DNA from: Pseudomonadota bacterium
GTDB lineage: Bacteria > Pseudomonadota > Alphaproteobacteria > Sphingomonadales > Sphingomonadaceae
DNA length: 52,041 nucleotides
Reading direction: 5' to 3'
Assembly (NCBI GenBank): GCA_023433305.1
Contig: JAEZCZ010000102.1
Span: 1-52,041 of the forward strand
The notes below the pieces were generated by a model. The model searched no databases and had not been told where the DNA came from. It worked only from the letters and a program-made list of their open reading frames with translations. Of the stretch, positions 16,491 through 24,885 are shown in pieces (the stretch's first letter is position 1; each line of letters starts with the position of its first letter). A program made the translations under genes and the position numbers.

Positions 16491-16516
16491 GAAAGGCCGC
16501 CTTGCGGCGGCCTTCC
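16491..16516 (-). terminator. Intrinsic terminator after rpoA (second)
   Basis: AAGGCCGCC (16493-16501) and GGCGGCCTT (16506-16514) form a 9-bp stem with a 4-base loop; on the minus strand a TTTCTTTTT tail follows. Confidence 0.85.
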
Positions 16517-16549
16517 CTGGTGTTCCTCCGCGCCTCTACGTGCGCAAAT

Positions 16550-16577
16550 GAAAAGGGCCGCCTCGCGGCGGCCCTTC
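16550..16577 (-). terminator. Intrinsic terminator after rpoA (first)
   Basis: A 10-bp perfect stem AAGGGCCGCC/GGCGGCCCTT with a 4-base loop, followed on the minus strand by TT then CATTT. It starts about 50 bases after the rpoA stop codon and ends the alpha operon before rplQ. Confidence 0.85.
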
Positions 16578-16591
16578 GCACTTTGGTCTAG

Positions 16592-16621
16592 CTGGATCCC
16601 GGATCAAGTCCGGGATGACGA
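16592..16621. repeat. REP-like hairpin repeat 2
   Basis: TGGATCCCGG-ATCAAGT-CCGGGATGACGA: stem ATCCCGG/CCGGGAT, directly after the rpoA stop codon. Confidence 0.8.
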
Positions 16622-16624
16622 ACC

Positions 16625-17683
16625 TCAGCCCAGCAGCTCCTGCTCGAGCTTCTTCGCCATCTCCTCGATGTTCTCCGGTGGCCAGCCGGGGATGTCCATC
16701 CCCAGCCGCAGGCCCATCGAGCTCAGCACTTCCTTGATCTCGTTCAGGCTCTTGCGCCCGAAGTTCGGCGTGCGCAGCATCTCGGCTTCGGTCTTCTGCA
16801 CCAGATCGCCGATGTAGATGATGTTGTCGTTCTTCAGGCAGTTCGCCGAACGCACCGACAGCTCGAGCTCGTCCACCTTCTTGAGCAGGTAGCGGTTGAG
16901 CTGGTTGGCGTCGCTCTCGTCGGGCGCCGCGGCCGCCACGCCGATCATCGTCGGCACCGGCTGCGGGATGCCGTCCTCGAAGTGGACGAACAGCGTCAGC
17001 TGGTCCTGCAGGATGCGCGCGGCATAGGCCACCGCGTCCTCGGGGGTCACCGTGCCGTCGGTCTCGACCGTGATCGAGAGCTTGTCGTAGTCGAGCTCCT
17101 GCCCGACGCGCGCGTTGTCGACCTTGTAGCTGACCTCGCGGATCGGCGAGTACAGGCTGTCGATCGGAATGAGGCCGATCGGCGCGTCGATCGGGCGGTT
17201 CTGCACCGCCGGGACGTAGCCCTTGCCGGTGTCGGCGGTCAGCTCCATGTTGAGCGTCGCGCCTTCGTCGAGGTGGCAGATCACGAGGTTCTTGTTGAGC
17301 ACCTCGATGTCGCCGCTCACCGCGATGTCGCCCGCGGTCACCGCGCCGGGGCCGGTCTTGGAGAGCTGGAGCCGCTTCGGGCCCTCGCCTTCCATCTTGA
17401 GCGCGATCTGCTTGACGTTGAGCACGATGTCGGTGACGTCCTCGCGCACGCCGGCGAGGCTGCTGAATTCGTGCAGCACGTTCTCGATGCGGATCGAGGT
17501 GATCGCCGCACCCTGAAGGCTGGACAGGAGCACCCGGCGCAGCGCGTTGCCGAGCGTCAGGCCGTAGCCCCGCTCGAGCGGCTCGGCCACGAAGGTCGCC
17601 TTGCGCTGCTTGTCGCCGCCGGGCTTGACGTCGAGGCTGCTGGGCTTCTTCAGTTCCTGCCAGTTCTTCATATTGACGGACAT
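16625..17683 (-). CDS. rpoA: DNA-directed RNA polymerase subunit alpha
   Basis: A 352-residue alpha subunit with the N-terminal dimerisation domain (FVAEPLERGYGLTLGNALRR, LLSSLQGAAITSI) and the C-terminal domain that contacts UP elements and activators (LSVRSANCLKNDNI, DLVQKTEAEMLRTPNFGRKS, LNEIKEVLSSMGLRLGM). Length is normal. It lies 119 bases after rpsK; that gap holds a perfect 8-bp GC hairpin (17717-17724 with 17738-17745). The usual partner rplQ does not follow. Instead there are two intrinsic terminators, a third hairpin and REP-like elements. Confidence 0.98.
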   Translation of the reverse strand: MSVNMKNWQELKKPSSLDVKPGGDKQRKATFVAEPLERGYGLTLGNALRRVLLSSLQGAAITSIRIENVLHEFSSLAGVREDVTDIVLNVKQIALKMEGEGPKRLQLSKTGPGAVTAGDIAVSGDIEVLNKNLVICHLDEGATLNMELTADTGKGYVPAVQNRPIDAPIGLIPIDSLYSPIREVSYKVDNARVGQELDYDKLSITVETDGTVTPEDAVAYAARILQDQLTLFVHFEDGIPQPVPTMIGVAAAAPDESDANQLNRYLLKKVDELELSVRSANCLKNDNIIYIGDLVQKTEAEMLRTPNFGRKSLNEIKEVLSSMGLRLGMDIPGWPPENIEEMAKKLEQELLG

Positions 17684-17802
17684 GGACTTCCCCTAAAGGT
17701 CAGTTTGAATTGGCACGGCCGCGGAGCGCTGGGTGCGCCGCGGCCGATGCGAAACGTGGCGGCTGCCCCTGTCGACTTGGGGCGGGCCGCCGGCAGGATC
17801 GA

Positions 17803-18192
17803 TCAGACGCGGCGGCGCTTGCTGGGCCTCACGCCGTTGTGCGGGATCGGGGTCACGTCGCGAATGGAGGTGATGGTGAAGCCCACCGCCTGCAGCGCGC
17901 GCATCGCGCTTTCGCGGCCCGAGCCCGGGCCCTTGATTTCGACTTCGAGCGTGCGGACGCCGTGCTCGGCGGCCTTCTTGCCGGCGTCGTCGGCGGCGAC
18001 CTGGGCGGCGTAGGGCGTGCTCTTGCGGCTGCCCTTGAAGCCCATCATGCCGGCCGAGGACCAGCTGATCGCGTTGCCTTGTGCGTCGGTGATCGTGATC
18101 ATGGTGTTGTTGAAGCTGGCGTTGATGTGCGCCACGCCGCTGCTGATGTTCTTGCGCTCCCGCCTGCGGATGCGCTGTGGTTCGCGTGCCAT
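17803..18192 (-). CDS. rpsK: 30S ribosomal protein S11
   Basis: A 129-residue S11 with NISSGVAHINASFNNTMITI, SSAGMMGFKGSRKSTPYAAQ and the C-terminal DVTPIPHNGVRPSKRRRV signature. S11 forms part of the platform of the small subunit near the mRNA exit. It sits between rpsM and rpoA, the standard order of the alpha operon. Confidence 0.98.
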   Translation of the reverse strand: MAREPQRIRRRERKNISSGVAHINASFNNTMITITDAQGNAISWSSAGMMGFKGSRKSTPYAAQVAADDAGKKAAEHGVRTLEVEIKGPGSGRESAMRALQAVGFTITSIRDVTPIPHNGVRPSKRRRV

Positions 18193-18267
18193 ATGGTGTT
18201 GCCTATCCTGAATTCCAGAGGGGCTGCGCCTCGATCGGCCGGGGGCCGGACCGAGAGGCGAGCGGCC

Positions 18268-18636
18268 TTACTTCTTCTTGCCGGCGATCGGCTTGGCCTT
18301 GCCCTTGCGGGTGCGCGCGTTGGTGTGCGTGCGCTGGCCGCGGACGGGGAGGCCTTTCCGGTGGCGCAGGCCGCGGTAGCAGGCGAGGTCCATCAGGCGC
18401 TTGATGTTCATCGCGGTGGTGCGGCGCAGGTCGCCTTCCACCGTGTGATCGGCGTCGATGGTTTCGCGGATCTGCAGCACTTCGGCGTCGGACAGGTCCT
18501 GGACGCGGCGGCTGTGGTCGATGCCGAGCTTGTCGGCAATGCGCTTGGCCGTGGCCGGGCCGATACCGTGGATATAGGTCAGCGCCACGATCACGCGCTT
18601 GTTAGTCGGGAGGTTAACCCCTGCAATACGAGCCAA
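18268..18636 (-). CDS. rpsM: 30S ribosomal protein S13
   Basis: A 122-residue S13 (ARIAGVNLPTNKRV, ALTYIHGIGPATAKRIADKL, RGLRHRKGLPVRGQRTHTNA). S13 contacts the P-site tRNA and the large subunit. The conserved N-terminus can only start at a TTG (18634-18636); the nearest ATG upstream (18643) is out of frame. TGGAG lies 7 bases before the TTG. A TTG start is unusual for a highly expressed ribosomal protein. Between adk and rpsM lie 389 bases, so rpsM-rpsK-rpoA may have a promoter of their own. Confidence 0.97.
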   Translation of the reverse strand: MARIAGVNLPTNKRVIVALTYIHGIGPATAKRIADKLGIDHSRRVQDLSDAEVLQIRETIDADHTVEGDLRRTTAMNIKRLMDLACYRGLRHRKGLPVRGQRTHTNARTRKGKAKPIAGKKK

Positions 18637-19025
18637 AAAACATCTCCATGCTCCACAGGGAGTTGGCGGTCCGCTGTGCGGTGCGCTCCCTATCTCATCG
18701 CGTTGTTCATTAGACGGAAGCGCGGCGGCCCAATGGCAATTGGTCCGGATGGACAGGCTCTTGGCCCGCCTGCCGAACTGCCCGCATCTGTCGAATGAGC
18801 GGCGCGCTTACGGCGAATCGCCGGCGTCGTCAACAGGCAACCGCGCAAATGCTCGCGTCGGCCCCGCATTCGGGAGCCGGCGACGCATCGGAGTTTGGAC
18901 GAGTACACCAAAACCCGTGCGCCGTCAAAATCGCGCGGCCGGGCTTATATATGGCGAGACGCGTGGCCGAGCGAAGCAGTTGGTCACCGACCGACCGATC
19001 GACGAGTGGCGCCGTCGGACCGCCC
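18637..19025. other. Intergenic region between adk and rpsM
   Basis: I see no gene here. On the minus strand a CATATATAAG stretch near 18943-18952 is a possible -10 region in an otherwise GC-rich sequence, but no matching -35 is clear. rpmJ or infA, sometimes found here in other bacteria, is not present. Confidence 0.45.
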
Positions 19026-19676
19026 TCAGTGCGCGGCGAGGATGCCTTCGATCGCGGCGGTGACATTGTCGATCGGCGCCATGCCGTCGACACGCGAGAC
19101 GATGCCACGCGCTTCGTAGAGCGGCAGTATCGGCGCGGTCTTGGCGCGGTATTCCGCCATCCGGGTGCGAACGGTTTGCTCGTTGTCGTCCTTGCGCCGC
19201 TTGAACTCGATTCCGCCGCACTTGTCGCAGACGCCCGGCTTCGCCGGACGTTGGAATTCATCGTGATAGCCCGCGCCGCAACTTGCGCACGAATAACGCC
19301 CGACGATCCGACGCACCAACTCGTCCTCGTCGACGTCCAATTCGATGACTCGGTCGAGCTCGCGGCCATGCTTCGCAAGGATAGCGTCGAGGGTCTCTGC
19401 CTGCGCGGCGGTGCGGGGATAGCCGTCGAAGATCGCTCCGACGTCCGCACCCATCGAAGCCAGCTCGTCATCGATAAGGGCGGTAACAATCTCGTCCGAG
19501 ACCAGCTCGCCGCCTTCCATGATGGCCTTGGCCTTCAGGCCGACCGGCGTCTGCGCGGCCACGGCCGCCCGTAGCATGTCGCCCGTGGAAAGCTGCCGCA
19601 TCCCATGATGCTCGACCAGGCGCGCCGCCTGTGTGCCTTTGCCGGCGCCGGGCGGACCAAGAAGGATGATGTTCAT
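19026..19676 (-). CDS. adk: Adenylate kinase
   Basis: A 216-residue long-form adenylate kinase (AMP + ATP to 2 ADP). The P-loop GPPGAGKGT is at residues 7-15, followed by LSTGDMLRAAV, DGYPRT and the LID domain with a four-cysteine zinc site (CASCGAG and CDKCGG). It starts 4 bases after the secY stop codon, the usual secY-adk pairing of the spc operon. Confidence 0.97.
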   Translation of the reverse strand: MNIILLGPPGAGKGTQAARLVEHHGMRQLSTGDMLRAAVAAQTPVGLKAKAIMEGGELVSDEIVTALIDDELASMGADVGAIFDGYPRTAAQAETLDAILAKHGRELDRVIELDVDEDELVRRIVGRYSCASCGAGYHDEFQRPAKPGVCDKCGGIEFKRRKDDNEQTVRTRMAEYRAKTAPILPLYEARGIVSRVDGMAPIDNVTAAIEGILAAH

Positions 19677-19680
19677 TGAG

Positions 19681-21045
19681 CTAACGCCGCCTGCCCTTCA
19701 GCTTGGCCTTCTTGATCAGATCGCCGTACTGGTGAGCGAGCAGGTGAGACTGAATCTGGCTGATCGTGTCGACGGTGACGTTGACCACGATCAGCAGGCT
19801 CGTGCCGCCGAGGATGAGCGGAAGACCTGTCTGCGCGATCATGTATTCCGGAACCACACAGACCAGTGTCAGGTAAATGGCGCCGATCACGGTAATGCGC
19901 GTCAGAACATAGTCGAGGTAGTCCGCGGTGCGCTTGCCCGGACGGATGCCGGGAATGAACCCGCCGTTCTTCTTCAGGTTCTCGGCGGTCTCCTCCGGAT
20001 TGAAGACGACCGCGGTGTAGAAGAACGTGAAGAAGATGATGCCGGCCGCATAGAGCGCCATATAGAGCGGTTGCCCGTGAGCCAGGTACTGGTTGAGCGT
20101 CTGGATCACGCTGTAGAAGCTACTGTCCGTGGTCACGGAGTTGCCGGCGAACTGGCTGATGGTCAGCGGAAGCAGCAGGAGCGAGCTCGCGAAGATCGGC
20201 GGGATGACGTTCGCGGTGTTGAGCTTGAGCGGAAGGTGGCTGCGGTCGGCTTGCATTGCTCCGCGAGCGCTCGCACGCTTGGGGTACTGAACAAGCAGGC
20301 GCCGCTGCGCCCGCTCCATGAAACAGATCACCACGATCAGCGCCACGATCATCACGACAAGACCGACGATCAGGAAGGTGCTGAACGAGCCGGTGCGGCC
20401 ACCTTCGAACAGATTGATGATGAACGTCGGAAACTGGGCGACGATGCCGGCCATGATGATCAGCGATACGCCATTGCCGATGCCGCGGCTGGTGATCTGC
20501 TCGCCCAGCCACAGAAGGAACATCGATCCCCCAACGAGGTTCACGACCGCCACGATGCGGAACATGAGACCGGGGTCGACCACCGCCTGCATGCCGCTCT
20601 GCGCCCCGTAAGCCTCAAGGCCCGATGCTAGGAACCAGCCCTGGATCGCGCAGAGAAACACCGTGCCGTAACGAGTGTACTGATTGAGCTTCTTGCGCCC
20701 CGCCTCGCCTTCCTTCTTGAGGGCCATCAACGAAGGGTGCAGCGCCGCGGCGAGCTGGATGACGATCGACGCAGTGATGTACGGCATCACACCGAGCGCG
20801 ATGAGGCTCATGCGCTCCAGGCTGCCGCCGGAGAAAGTATTGAACAGATCGAGGATGCCGCCACGGGTCTGGTCGTAGAGGCTCTCGAGGATCAGCGGGT
20901 TCACGCCTGGCAAGGGCACGAAGCTAAGGAAGCGGAACACGATCAGGGCACCGATGGTGAACCAGATCCGTTGCTTGAGCTCTGTGGCCTTGGAGAAGTT
21001 CGCGAGACTGAGATTGCTCGCGATGTTGTCAGCGCGTGATGCCAT
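19681..21045 (-). CDS. secY: Protein translocase subunit SecY
   Basis: A 454-residue, ten-helix core channel of the Sec translocon. It contains FVPLPGVNPLILE, the plug region, MPYITASIVIQL, LWLGEQITSRGIGNGVSL and the cytoplasmic loop EETAENLKKNGGFIPGIRPG that binds ribosome and SecA. The gene is in the spc operon between rplO and adk; 115 bases separate it from rplO. Confidence 0.98.
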   Translation of the reverse strand: MASRADNIASNLSLANFSKATELKQRIWFTIGALIVFRFLSFVPLPGVNPLILESLYDQTRGGILDLFNTFSGGSLERMSLIALGVMPYITASIVIQLAAALHPSLMALKKEGEAGRKKLNQYTRYGTVFLCAIQGWFLASGLEAYGAQSGMQAVVDPGLMFRIVAVVNLVGGSMFLLWLGEQITSRGIGNGVSLIIMAGIVAQFPTFIINLFEGGRTGSFSTFLIVGLVVMIVALIVVICFMERAQRRLLVQYPKRASARGAMQADRSHLPLKLNTANVIPPIFASSLLLLPLTISQFAGNSVTTDSSFYSVIQTLNQYLAHGQPLYMALYAAGIIFFTFFYTAVVFNPEETAENLKKNGGFIPGIRPGKRTADYLDYVLTRITVIGAIYLTLVCVVPEYMIAQTGLPLILGGTSLLIVVNVTVDTISQIQSHLLAHQYGDLIKKAKLKGRRR

Positions 21046-21160
21046 GGGTCTTCAAATGCCTTGCCTGGCCGGTAGGCTGATGCCCCCGCCCCCTGTTCAG
21101 GTCAGCCCATATAGGGGCCGGGCGGGGGTGCAAGAACCCCCCCCCGAGAATACCGAGCGA

Positions 21161-21682
21161 TTATTTGGCGGCGCGCGCCTTCGCGGAGCCCTTCTTGGCC
21201 GCTGCGAGTTCGGCAGGATCTTTCGCCACGATAACTTCGACGGAGCCGCCAGCCTTCTCGACGGCAGCGACCGCGCCCTTCGAGGCGCCGGCCACCTTGA
21301 ACGAAACCTTGCTCGTCAGCTCACCCTTGCCGAGCAGCCGAACGCCGTCCTTGCCGCCGCGCGCCACGCCGGCCGCCTTGAGCGCCTCGTGGTCGACGAC
21401 TGTCTTGGCGTCGAGTTTGCCGGCATCGACCAGCTTCTGGATCTGGCCCAGGTTCACCTCAGCATAGTCCTTGCCGAACGGGTTGTTGAACCCGCGCTTC
21501 GGCAGGCGCATGTGCAGCGGCATCTGGCCGCCCTCGAAGCCCTTGATGGCCACGCCCGAACGGCTCTTCTGGCCCTTCTGGCCGCGGCCGCCCGTCTTGC
21601 CCTTGCCCGAGCCGATGCCGCGCCCGACGCGGATTCGGTTCTTGCGGGCGCCGGCGTTGTCACGGATGTCGTTCAGTTTCAT
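21161..21682 (-). CDS. rplO: 50S ribosomal protein L15
   Basis: A 173-residue L15 (MKLNDIRDNAGARKNRIRVG, RGIGSGKGKTGGRGQKGQKS, GFEGGQMPLHMRLPKRGF), a late-assembly large-subunit protein. The C-terminus has an extra Ala/Lys-rich tail (ELAAAKKGSAKARAAK). It follows rpmD by 37 bases. Confidence 0.98.
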   Translation of the reverse strand: MKLNDIRDNAGARKNRIRVGRGIGSGKGKTGGRGQKGQKSRSGVAIKGFEGGQMPLHMRLPKRGFNNPFGKDYAEVNLGQIQKLVDAGKLDAKTVVDHEALKAAGVARGGKDGVRLLGKGELTSKVSFKVAGASKGAVAAVEKAGGSVEVIVAKDPAELAAAKKGSAKARAAK

Positions 21683-21719
21683 GTCAGTGCACTCGCTTTC
21701 GCTCTTGTCGCGCGGATGT

Positions 21720-21896
21720 TCAGTCGATCACTTCGACCATGTGGGGCAGGCGAGCGATCGCGCCGCGCACCTCGGGAGTGTCCTCGAGCTCGACCACCTT
21801 GTGCATCTTGCCGAGGCCGAGACCGATCAGGGTCTTCTTCTGGCTCTCCGGCCGCCGGATCGGCGAACCGATCTGTTTGATCTTGATCTTCGCCAT
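21720..21896 (-). CDS. rpmD: 50S ribosomal protein L30
   Basis: A 58-residue L30 (MAKIKIKQIGSPIRRPESQK, LIGLGLGKMHKVVELEDTPE, VRGAIARLPHMVEVID). The size and the conserved core are exactly as expected. It lies between rpsE (5-base gap) and rplO. Confidence 0.97.
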   Translation of the reverse strand: MAKIKIKQIGSPIRRPESQKKTLIGLGLGKMHKVVELEDTPEVRGAIARLPHMVEVID

Positions 21897-21901
21897 GTCT
21901 G

Positions 21902-22675
21902 TTACTCCACGATGGCTTCAGCGGCGGCCTCGGCCTCCGCTTCGCTCGCGCCGCCGCGACCAAGCAGGTCGGCGACCTTCTTGCCCCGGCGCTGGGCGAC
22001 AGACTTCGGCGAAGACTGGTTGCCGAGCGCATCGAAGGTGGCGCGGATCATGTTGTAGGGATTGGACGTGCCGATCGACTTCGAGACGACATCGGCGACG
22101 CCGAGGCTCTCGAACACCGCACGCATCGGACCGCCGGCGATGATGCCGGTGCCGGCCGGAGCCGAACGGACGTTGACGTGCCCCGCACCGAACCGGCCGA
22201 GGCCGTCGTGATGCAGCGTCCGGCCTTCCTTAAGAGGAACGCGGATCATCTTCTTCTTGGCCGAAGCGGTCGCCTTGGTGATGGCTTCCGGCACTTCGCG
22301 AGCCTTGCCGTGGCCGAAGCCTACGCGGCCCTTGCCGTCCCCTACCACGACCAGCGCGGCGAAACCGAAGCGCTTACCGCCCTTCACGGTCTTCGAGACG
22401 CGGTTGATGTGGACCAGCTTCTCGATCAACTCTTCGCCGCTGTCGTCGTCGCCACGACCGCGACCGCGTTCGTCACGACGACCGCGTCCGCGATCGCCGC
22501 CGCGGCCACCGCGATCACCACCGCGTCCGCCACGCCCGCTGCGCGCTTCGCGAGGGCCGCGCTGCTCAGTGGCATCGCCCGAGTCCTGCGACTGGGTTTC
22601 TGCGGCCACGGTCGGCTCGGTCGCGGGGGTCTCGACCACAGGGGCTTCCTGGTTGTTGTTTTCGTCAGCCATCAT
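21902..22675 (-). CDS. rpsE: 30S ribosomal protein S5
   Basis: A 257-residue S5. The conserved part begins near residue 80 (ELIEKLVHINRVSKTVKGGK, ALVVVGDGKGRVGFGHGKA, SAPAGTGIIAGGPMRAVFES). The first 80 residues are an acidic stretch followed by an Arg/Gly-rich run (GGRGGDRGGRGGDRGRGRR), an extension known from sphingomonads and possibly RNA-binding. The ATG overlaps the rplR stop codon (TGATG), so translation is coupled. Confidence 0.97.
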   Translation of the reverse strand: MMADENNNQEAPVVETPATEPTVAAETQSQDSGDATEQRGPREARSGRGGRGGDRGGRGGDRGRGRRDERGRGRGDDDSGEELIEKLVHINRVSKTVKGGKRFGFAALVVVGDGKGRVGFGHGKAREVPEAITKATASAKKKMIRVPLKEGRTLHHDGLGRFGAGHVNVRSAPAGTGIIAGGPMRAVFESLGVADVVSKSIGTSNPYNMIRATFDALGNQSSPKSVAQRRGKKVADLLGRGGASEAEAEAAAEAIVE

Positions 22676-23019
22676 CAGAACTCCAGCCCGCCTTCGCGGG
22701 CGGCATCGGCCAGCGCCTTGACGCGGCCATGGAACAGGTAGCCACCGCGATCGAACACGACGGACGTCACGCCCGCCTTCTTCGCGGCTTCGGCGATGGT
22801 CTTGCCGACTTCGACGGCGGCATCGACGTTGGCGCCCGAGTTCTTCACGCCCAGCGTCGATGCGGCGGCCACTGTGCGGCCTTCGGCATCGTCGATGACC
22901 TGCGCGTAGATGTGCCGGCCGGTGCGGTGAACCGACAGCCGCGGGCGCTGGCCGCCACGCTTCTTGAGCGCGGTGCGAACCCGGCGGCGGCGACGTTCGA
23001 AAAGGGAAAGCTTGGCCAT
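22675..23019 (-). CDS. rplR: 50S ribosomal protein L18
   Basis: A 114-residue L18 (MAKLSLFERRRRRVRTALKK, RLSVHRTGRHIYAQVIDD, SVVFDRGGYLFHGRVKALAD), which binds 5S rRNA. I start at the ATG at 23019, 2 bases past the rplF stop region; a longer frame to 23061 would overlap rplF and lacks family similarity. It overlaps rpsE by one base. Confidence 0.97.
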   Translation of the reverse strand: MAKLSLFERRRRRVRTALKKRGGQRPRLSVHRTGRHIYAQVIDDAEGRTVAAASTLGVKNSGANVDAAVEVGKTIAEAAKKAGVTSVVFDRGGYLFHGRVKALADAAREGGLEF

Positions 23020-23020
23020 C

Positions 23021-23554
23021 TTACTTCTTCTTCCCTTCCTTGCGGAAGATGTACTCGCCACGGTACTTGATGCCCTTGCCCTTGTAGGGCTCGGGCTTGC
23101 GCCAGCGGCGGACTTCGGCGGCGAACTGCCCCACGGCCTGCTTGTCGATCCCGCTGATCTCGACCGTGGTCTGATCCGGGGTCTTCACCTCGAGCCCTTC
23201 AGGCACGTCGAGTTCGACGTCGTGGCTGTAGCCGAGCTGCAGCTTGAGCTTTTTGCCCTGGGCCTGCGCACGATAGCCGACGCCGGTGATCTCGAGGACC
23301 TTGGTGAAGCCCTGCGTGACGCCTTCGACGAGGTTCGAAACGAGCGTGCGCTGCATGCCCCAATGGCTGCGCGCCGGCTTGCCGTCGTTCGCCGGAGTGA
23401 CCGAGATCGTTCCGTCTTCGAGCTTGTACGAGACGAGCTCCGACAGGCCCATCGAAAGGGTGCCCTTCGGTCCCTTCACATTGAGCATGCCTTCGCTGAT
23501 GTCGGCAGTGACCCCGTTCGGGATCGCTACCGGACGTTTGCCGATGCGGCTCAT
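23021..23554 (-). CDS. rplF: 50S ribosomal protein L6
   Basis: A 177-residue L6 (MSRIGKRPVAIPNGVT, VKGPKGTLSMGLSE, GVGYRAQAQGKKLKLQLGYS, EPYKGKGIKYRGEYIFRKEG). L6 sits near the factor-binding centre of the large subunit. Its ATG overlaps the rpsH stop codon (TGATG). Confidence 0.98.
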   Translation of the reverse strand: MSRIGKRPVAIPNGVTADISEGMLNVKGPKGTLSMGLSELVSYKLEDGTISVTPANDGKPARSHWGMQRTLVSNLVEGVTQGFTKVLEITGVGYRAQAQGKKLKLQLGYSHDVELDVPEGLEVKTPDQTTVEISGIDKQAVGQFAAEVRRWRKPEPYKGKGIKYRGEYIFRKEGKKK

Positions 23555-23949
23555 CAGAACACCTCCGCCAGCACTTCGCCGCCGACGTTCTGGGCGCGCG
23601 CTTCGGCATCCGAAAGCACGCCCTTGGGGGTCGAGACGATGGTGATGCCGAGTCCGTTGCGCACCGTCGGAAGCTCCTTGGAGCCCGAATAGATGCGCCG
23701 GCCCGGCTTGGAGACGCGGGCCACGTGCTTGATCGCGGGCTCGCCTTCGAAATACTTCAGTTCGATCCGAAGCGCCGGGTGCTTGCCCGTGGCGTCCTCG
23801 GAATAGCCACGGATGTAGCCTTCGCGCTGGAGAACCTCGAGCACGTTGGCACGCAGCCTAGAGGCCGGCGAAAGGACGGAATCCTTCTTCGCCTGCTGGC
23901 CGTTGCGGATACGGGTGAGCATATCACCCAGGGGATCGGTCATCGCCAT
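23554..23949 (-). CDS. rpsH: 30S ribosomal protein S8
   Basis: A 131-residue S8 (DPLGDMLTRIRNGQQAKKDS, GIYSGSKE-type region read here as RRIYSGSKELPTVRNGLGI, ISTPKG-type VSTPKGVLSDAEARAQNVGG). S8 binds the central domain of 16S rRNA and in enterobacteria represses the spc operon. Normal length and position after rpsN. Confidence 0.97.
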   Translation of the reverse strand: MAMTDPLGDMLTRIRNGQQAKKDSVLSPASRLRANVLEVLQREGYIRGYSEDATGKHPALRIELKYFEGEPAIKHVARVSKPGRRIYSGSKELPTVRNGLGITIVSTPKGVLSDAEARAQNVGGEVLAEVF

Positions 23950-23961
23950 GTTGTCAGATCC

Positions 23962-24267
23962 TCACCAGCTCGACTTCACCAGGCCGGGAATCAGGCCCTT
24001 GTTGCCCAGATTCCGCAGCTCGATGCGGTTGACGCCGAACTTGCGATAAACGCCGCGCGGGCGGCCGGTGGTGCTGCAGCGGTTGCGCACGCGGGTCGGA
24101 TTTGCGTTACGCGGGATTTCGGCCAGCTTGAGGCGCGCGATCAGGCGCTCGCCCTCGTCGAGCGACTCGTCGTCGGCAATCGCCTTCAGCCGGGCGTACT
24201 TGCCGGCGTACTTCTTCACGAGCTTCTTGCGACGCTCGTTCTTGTTGATGGAACTCAGTTTCGCCAT
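23962..24267 (-). CDS. rpsN: 30S ribosomal protein S14
   Basis: A 101-residue, zinc-free type S14 (MAKLSSINKNERRKKLVKKY, LKLAEIPRNANPTRVRNRCS, GRPRGVYRKFGVNRIELRNL). It has the long form without the CxxC pairs. The gene sits between rplE and rpsH. Confidence 0.97.
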   Translation of the reverse strand: MAKLSSINKNERRKKLVKKYAGKYARLKAIADDESLDEGERLIARLKLAEIPRNANPTRVRNRCSTTGRPRGVYRKFGVNRIELRNLGNKGLIPGLVKSSW

Positions 24268-24291
24268 GGACTTAAGCTCTCCTACGGCCGC

Positions 24292-24885
24292 TCAAGCGGC
24301 CTGCTTCTCTTCGGTCTGGGCCTGGGGCTCCGGAGCCGGGAACGGGAAACCGAACAGGGTCAGCAGCTCGCGCGCTTCCTCGTCGGTCTTGGCAGTGGTG
24401 GTGACGATAATGTCGAGGCCACGCACCTTTTCGATCTTGTCGTAGCTGATCTCGGGGAACACGATCTGCTCCTTGAGACCCATCGCGTAGTTGCCGCGGC
24501 CGTCGAACGACTTCGGGTTCAGCCCGCGGAAGTCACGGATGCGGGGCATCGCCACGGTCACCAGACGATCGAGGAACTCGTACATGCGGTCACGGCGCAA
24601 GGTCACCTTGCAGCCGATCGGCATGCCTTCACGCAGCTTGAACTGCGCGATAGACTTCTTGGCGATGGTGATCACCGGCTTCTGGCCGGCAATCAGCGCC
24701 ATTTCCTCGGCCGCGGTCTGAACCTTCTTCTTGTCCTGGCTCGCCTCGCCCACGCCCATGTTGAGCGTGATCTTCTCGAGCCGCGGAACCTGCAGCCGGT
24801 TCTCGTAGCCGAACTTCTCGGTCATCGCCTTGACGATACGGTCTTCGTAGACCGTCTTCAGGCGGGGGGTGTACTTGTCAGCCAT
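24292..24885 (-). CDS. rplE: 50S ribosomal protein L5
   Basis: A 197-residue L5 (MADKYTPRLKTVYEDRIV, EKITLNMGVGEASQDKK, IAKKSIAQFKLREGMPIGCK, FPEISYDKIEKVRGLDIIV). It contacts 5S rRNA and P-site tRNA. The C-terminus carries a short extra tail (PEPQAQTEEKQAA). The start at 24885 overlaps the end of rplX by 8 bases; longer upstream frames are rplX shadows. Confidence 0.97.
   Translation of the reverse strand: MADKYTPRLKTVYEDRIVKAMTEKFGYENRLQVPRLEKITLNMGVGEASQDKKKVQTAAEEMALIAGQKPVITIAKKSIAQFKLREGMPIGCKVTLRRDRMYEFLDRLVTVAMPRIRDFRGLNPKSFDGRGNYAMGLKEQIVFPEISYDKIEKVRGLDIIVTTTAKTDEEARELLTLFGFPFPAPEPQAQTEEKQAA

Noticed and set aside
18940..19000. Possible tRNA or small RNA gene between adk and rpsM
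   Set aside because: No cloverleaf or T-loop consensus could be formed.
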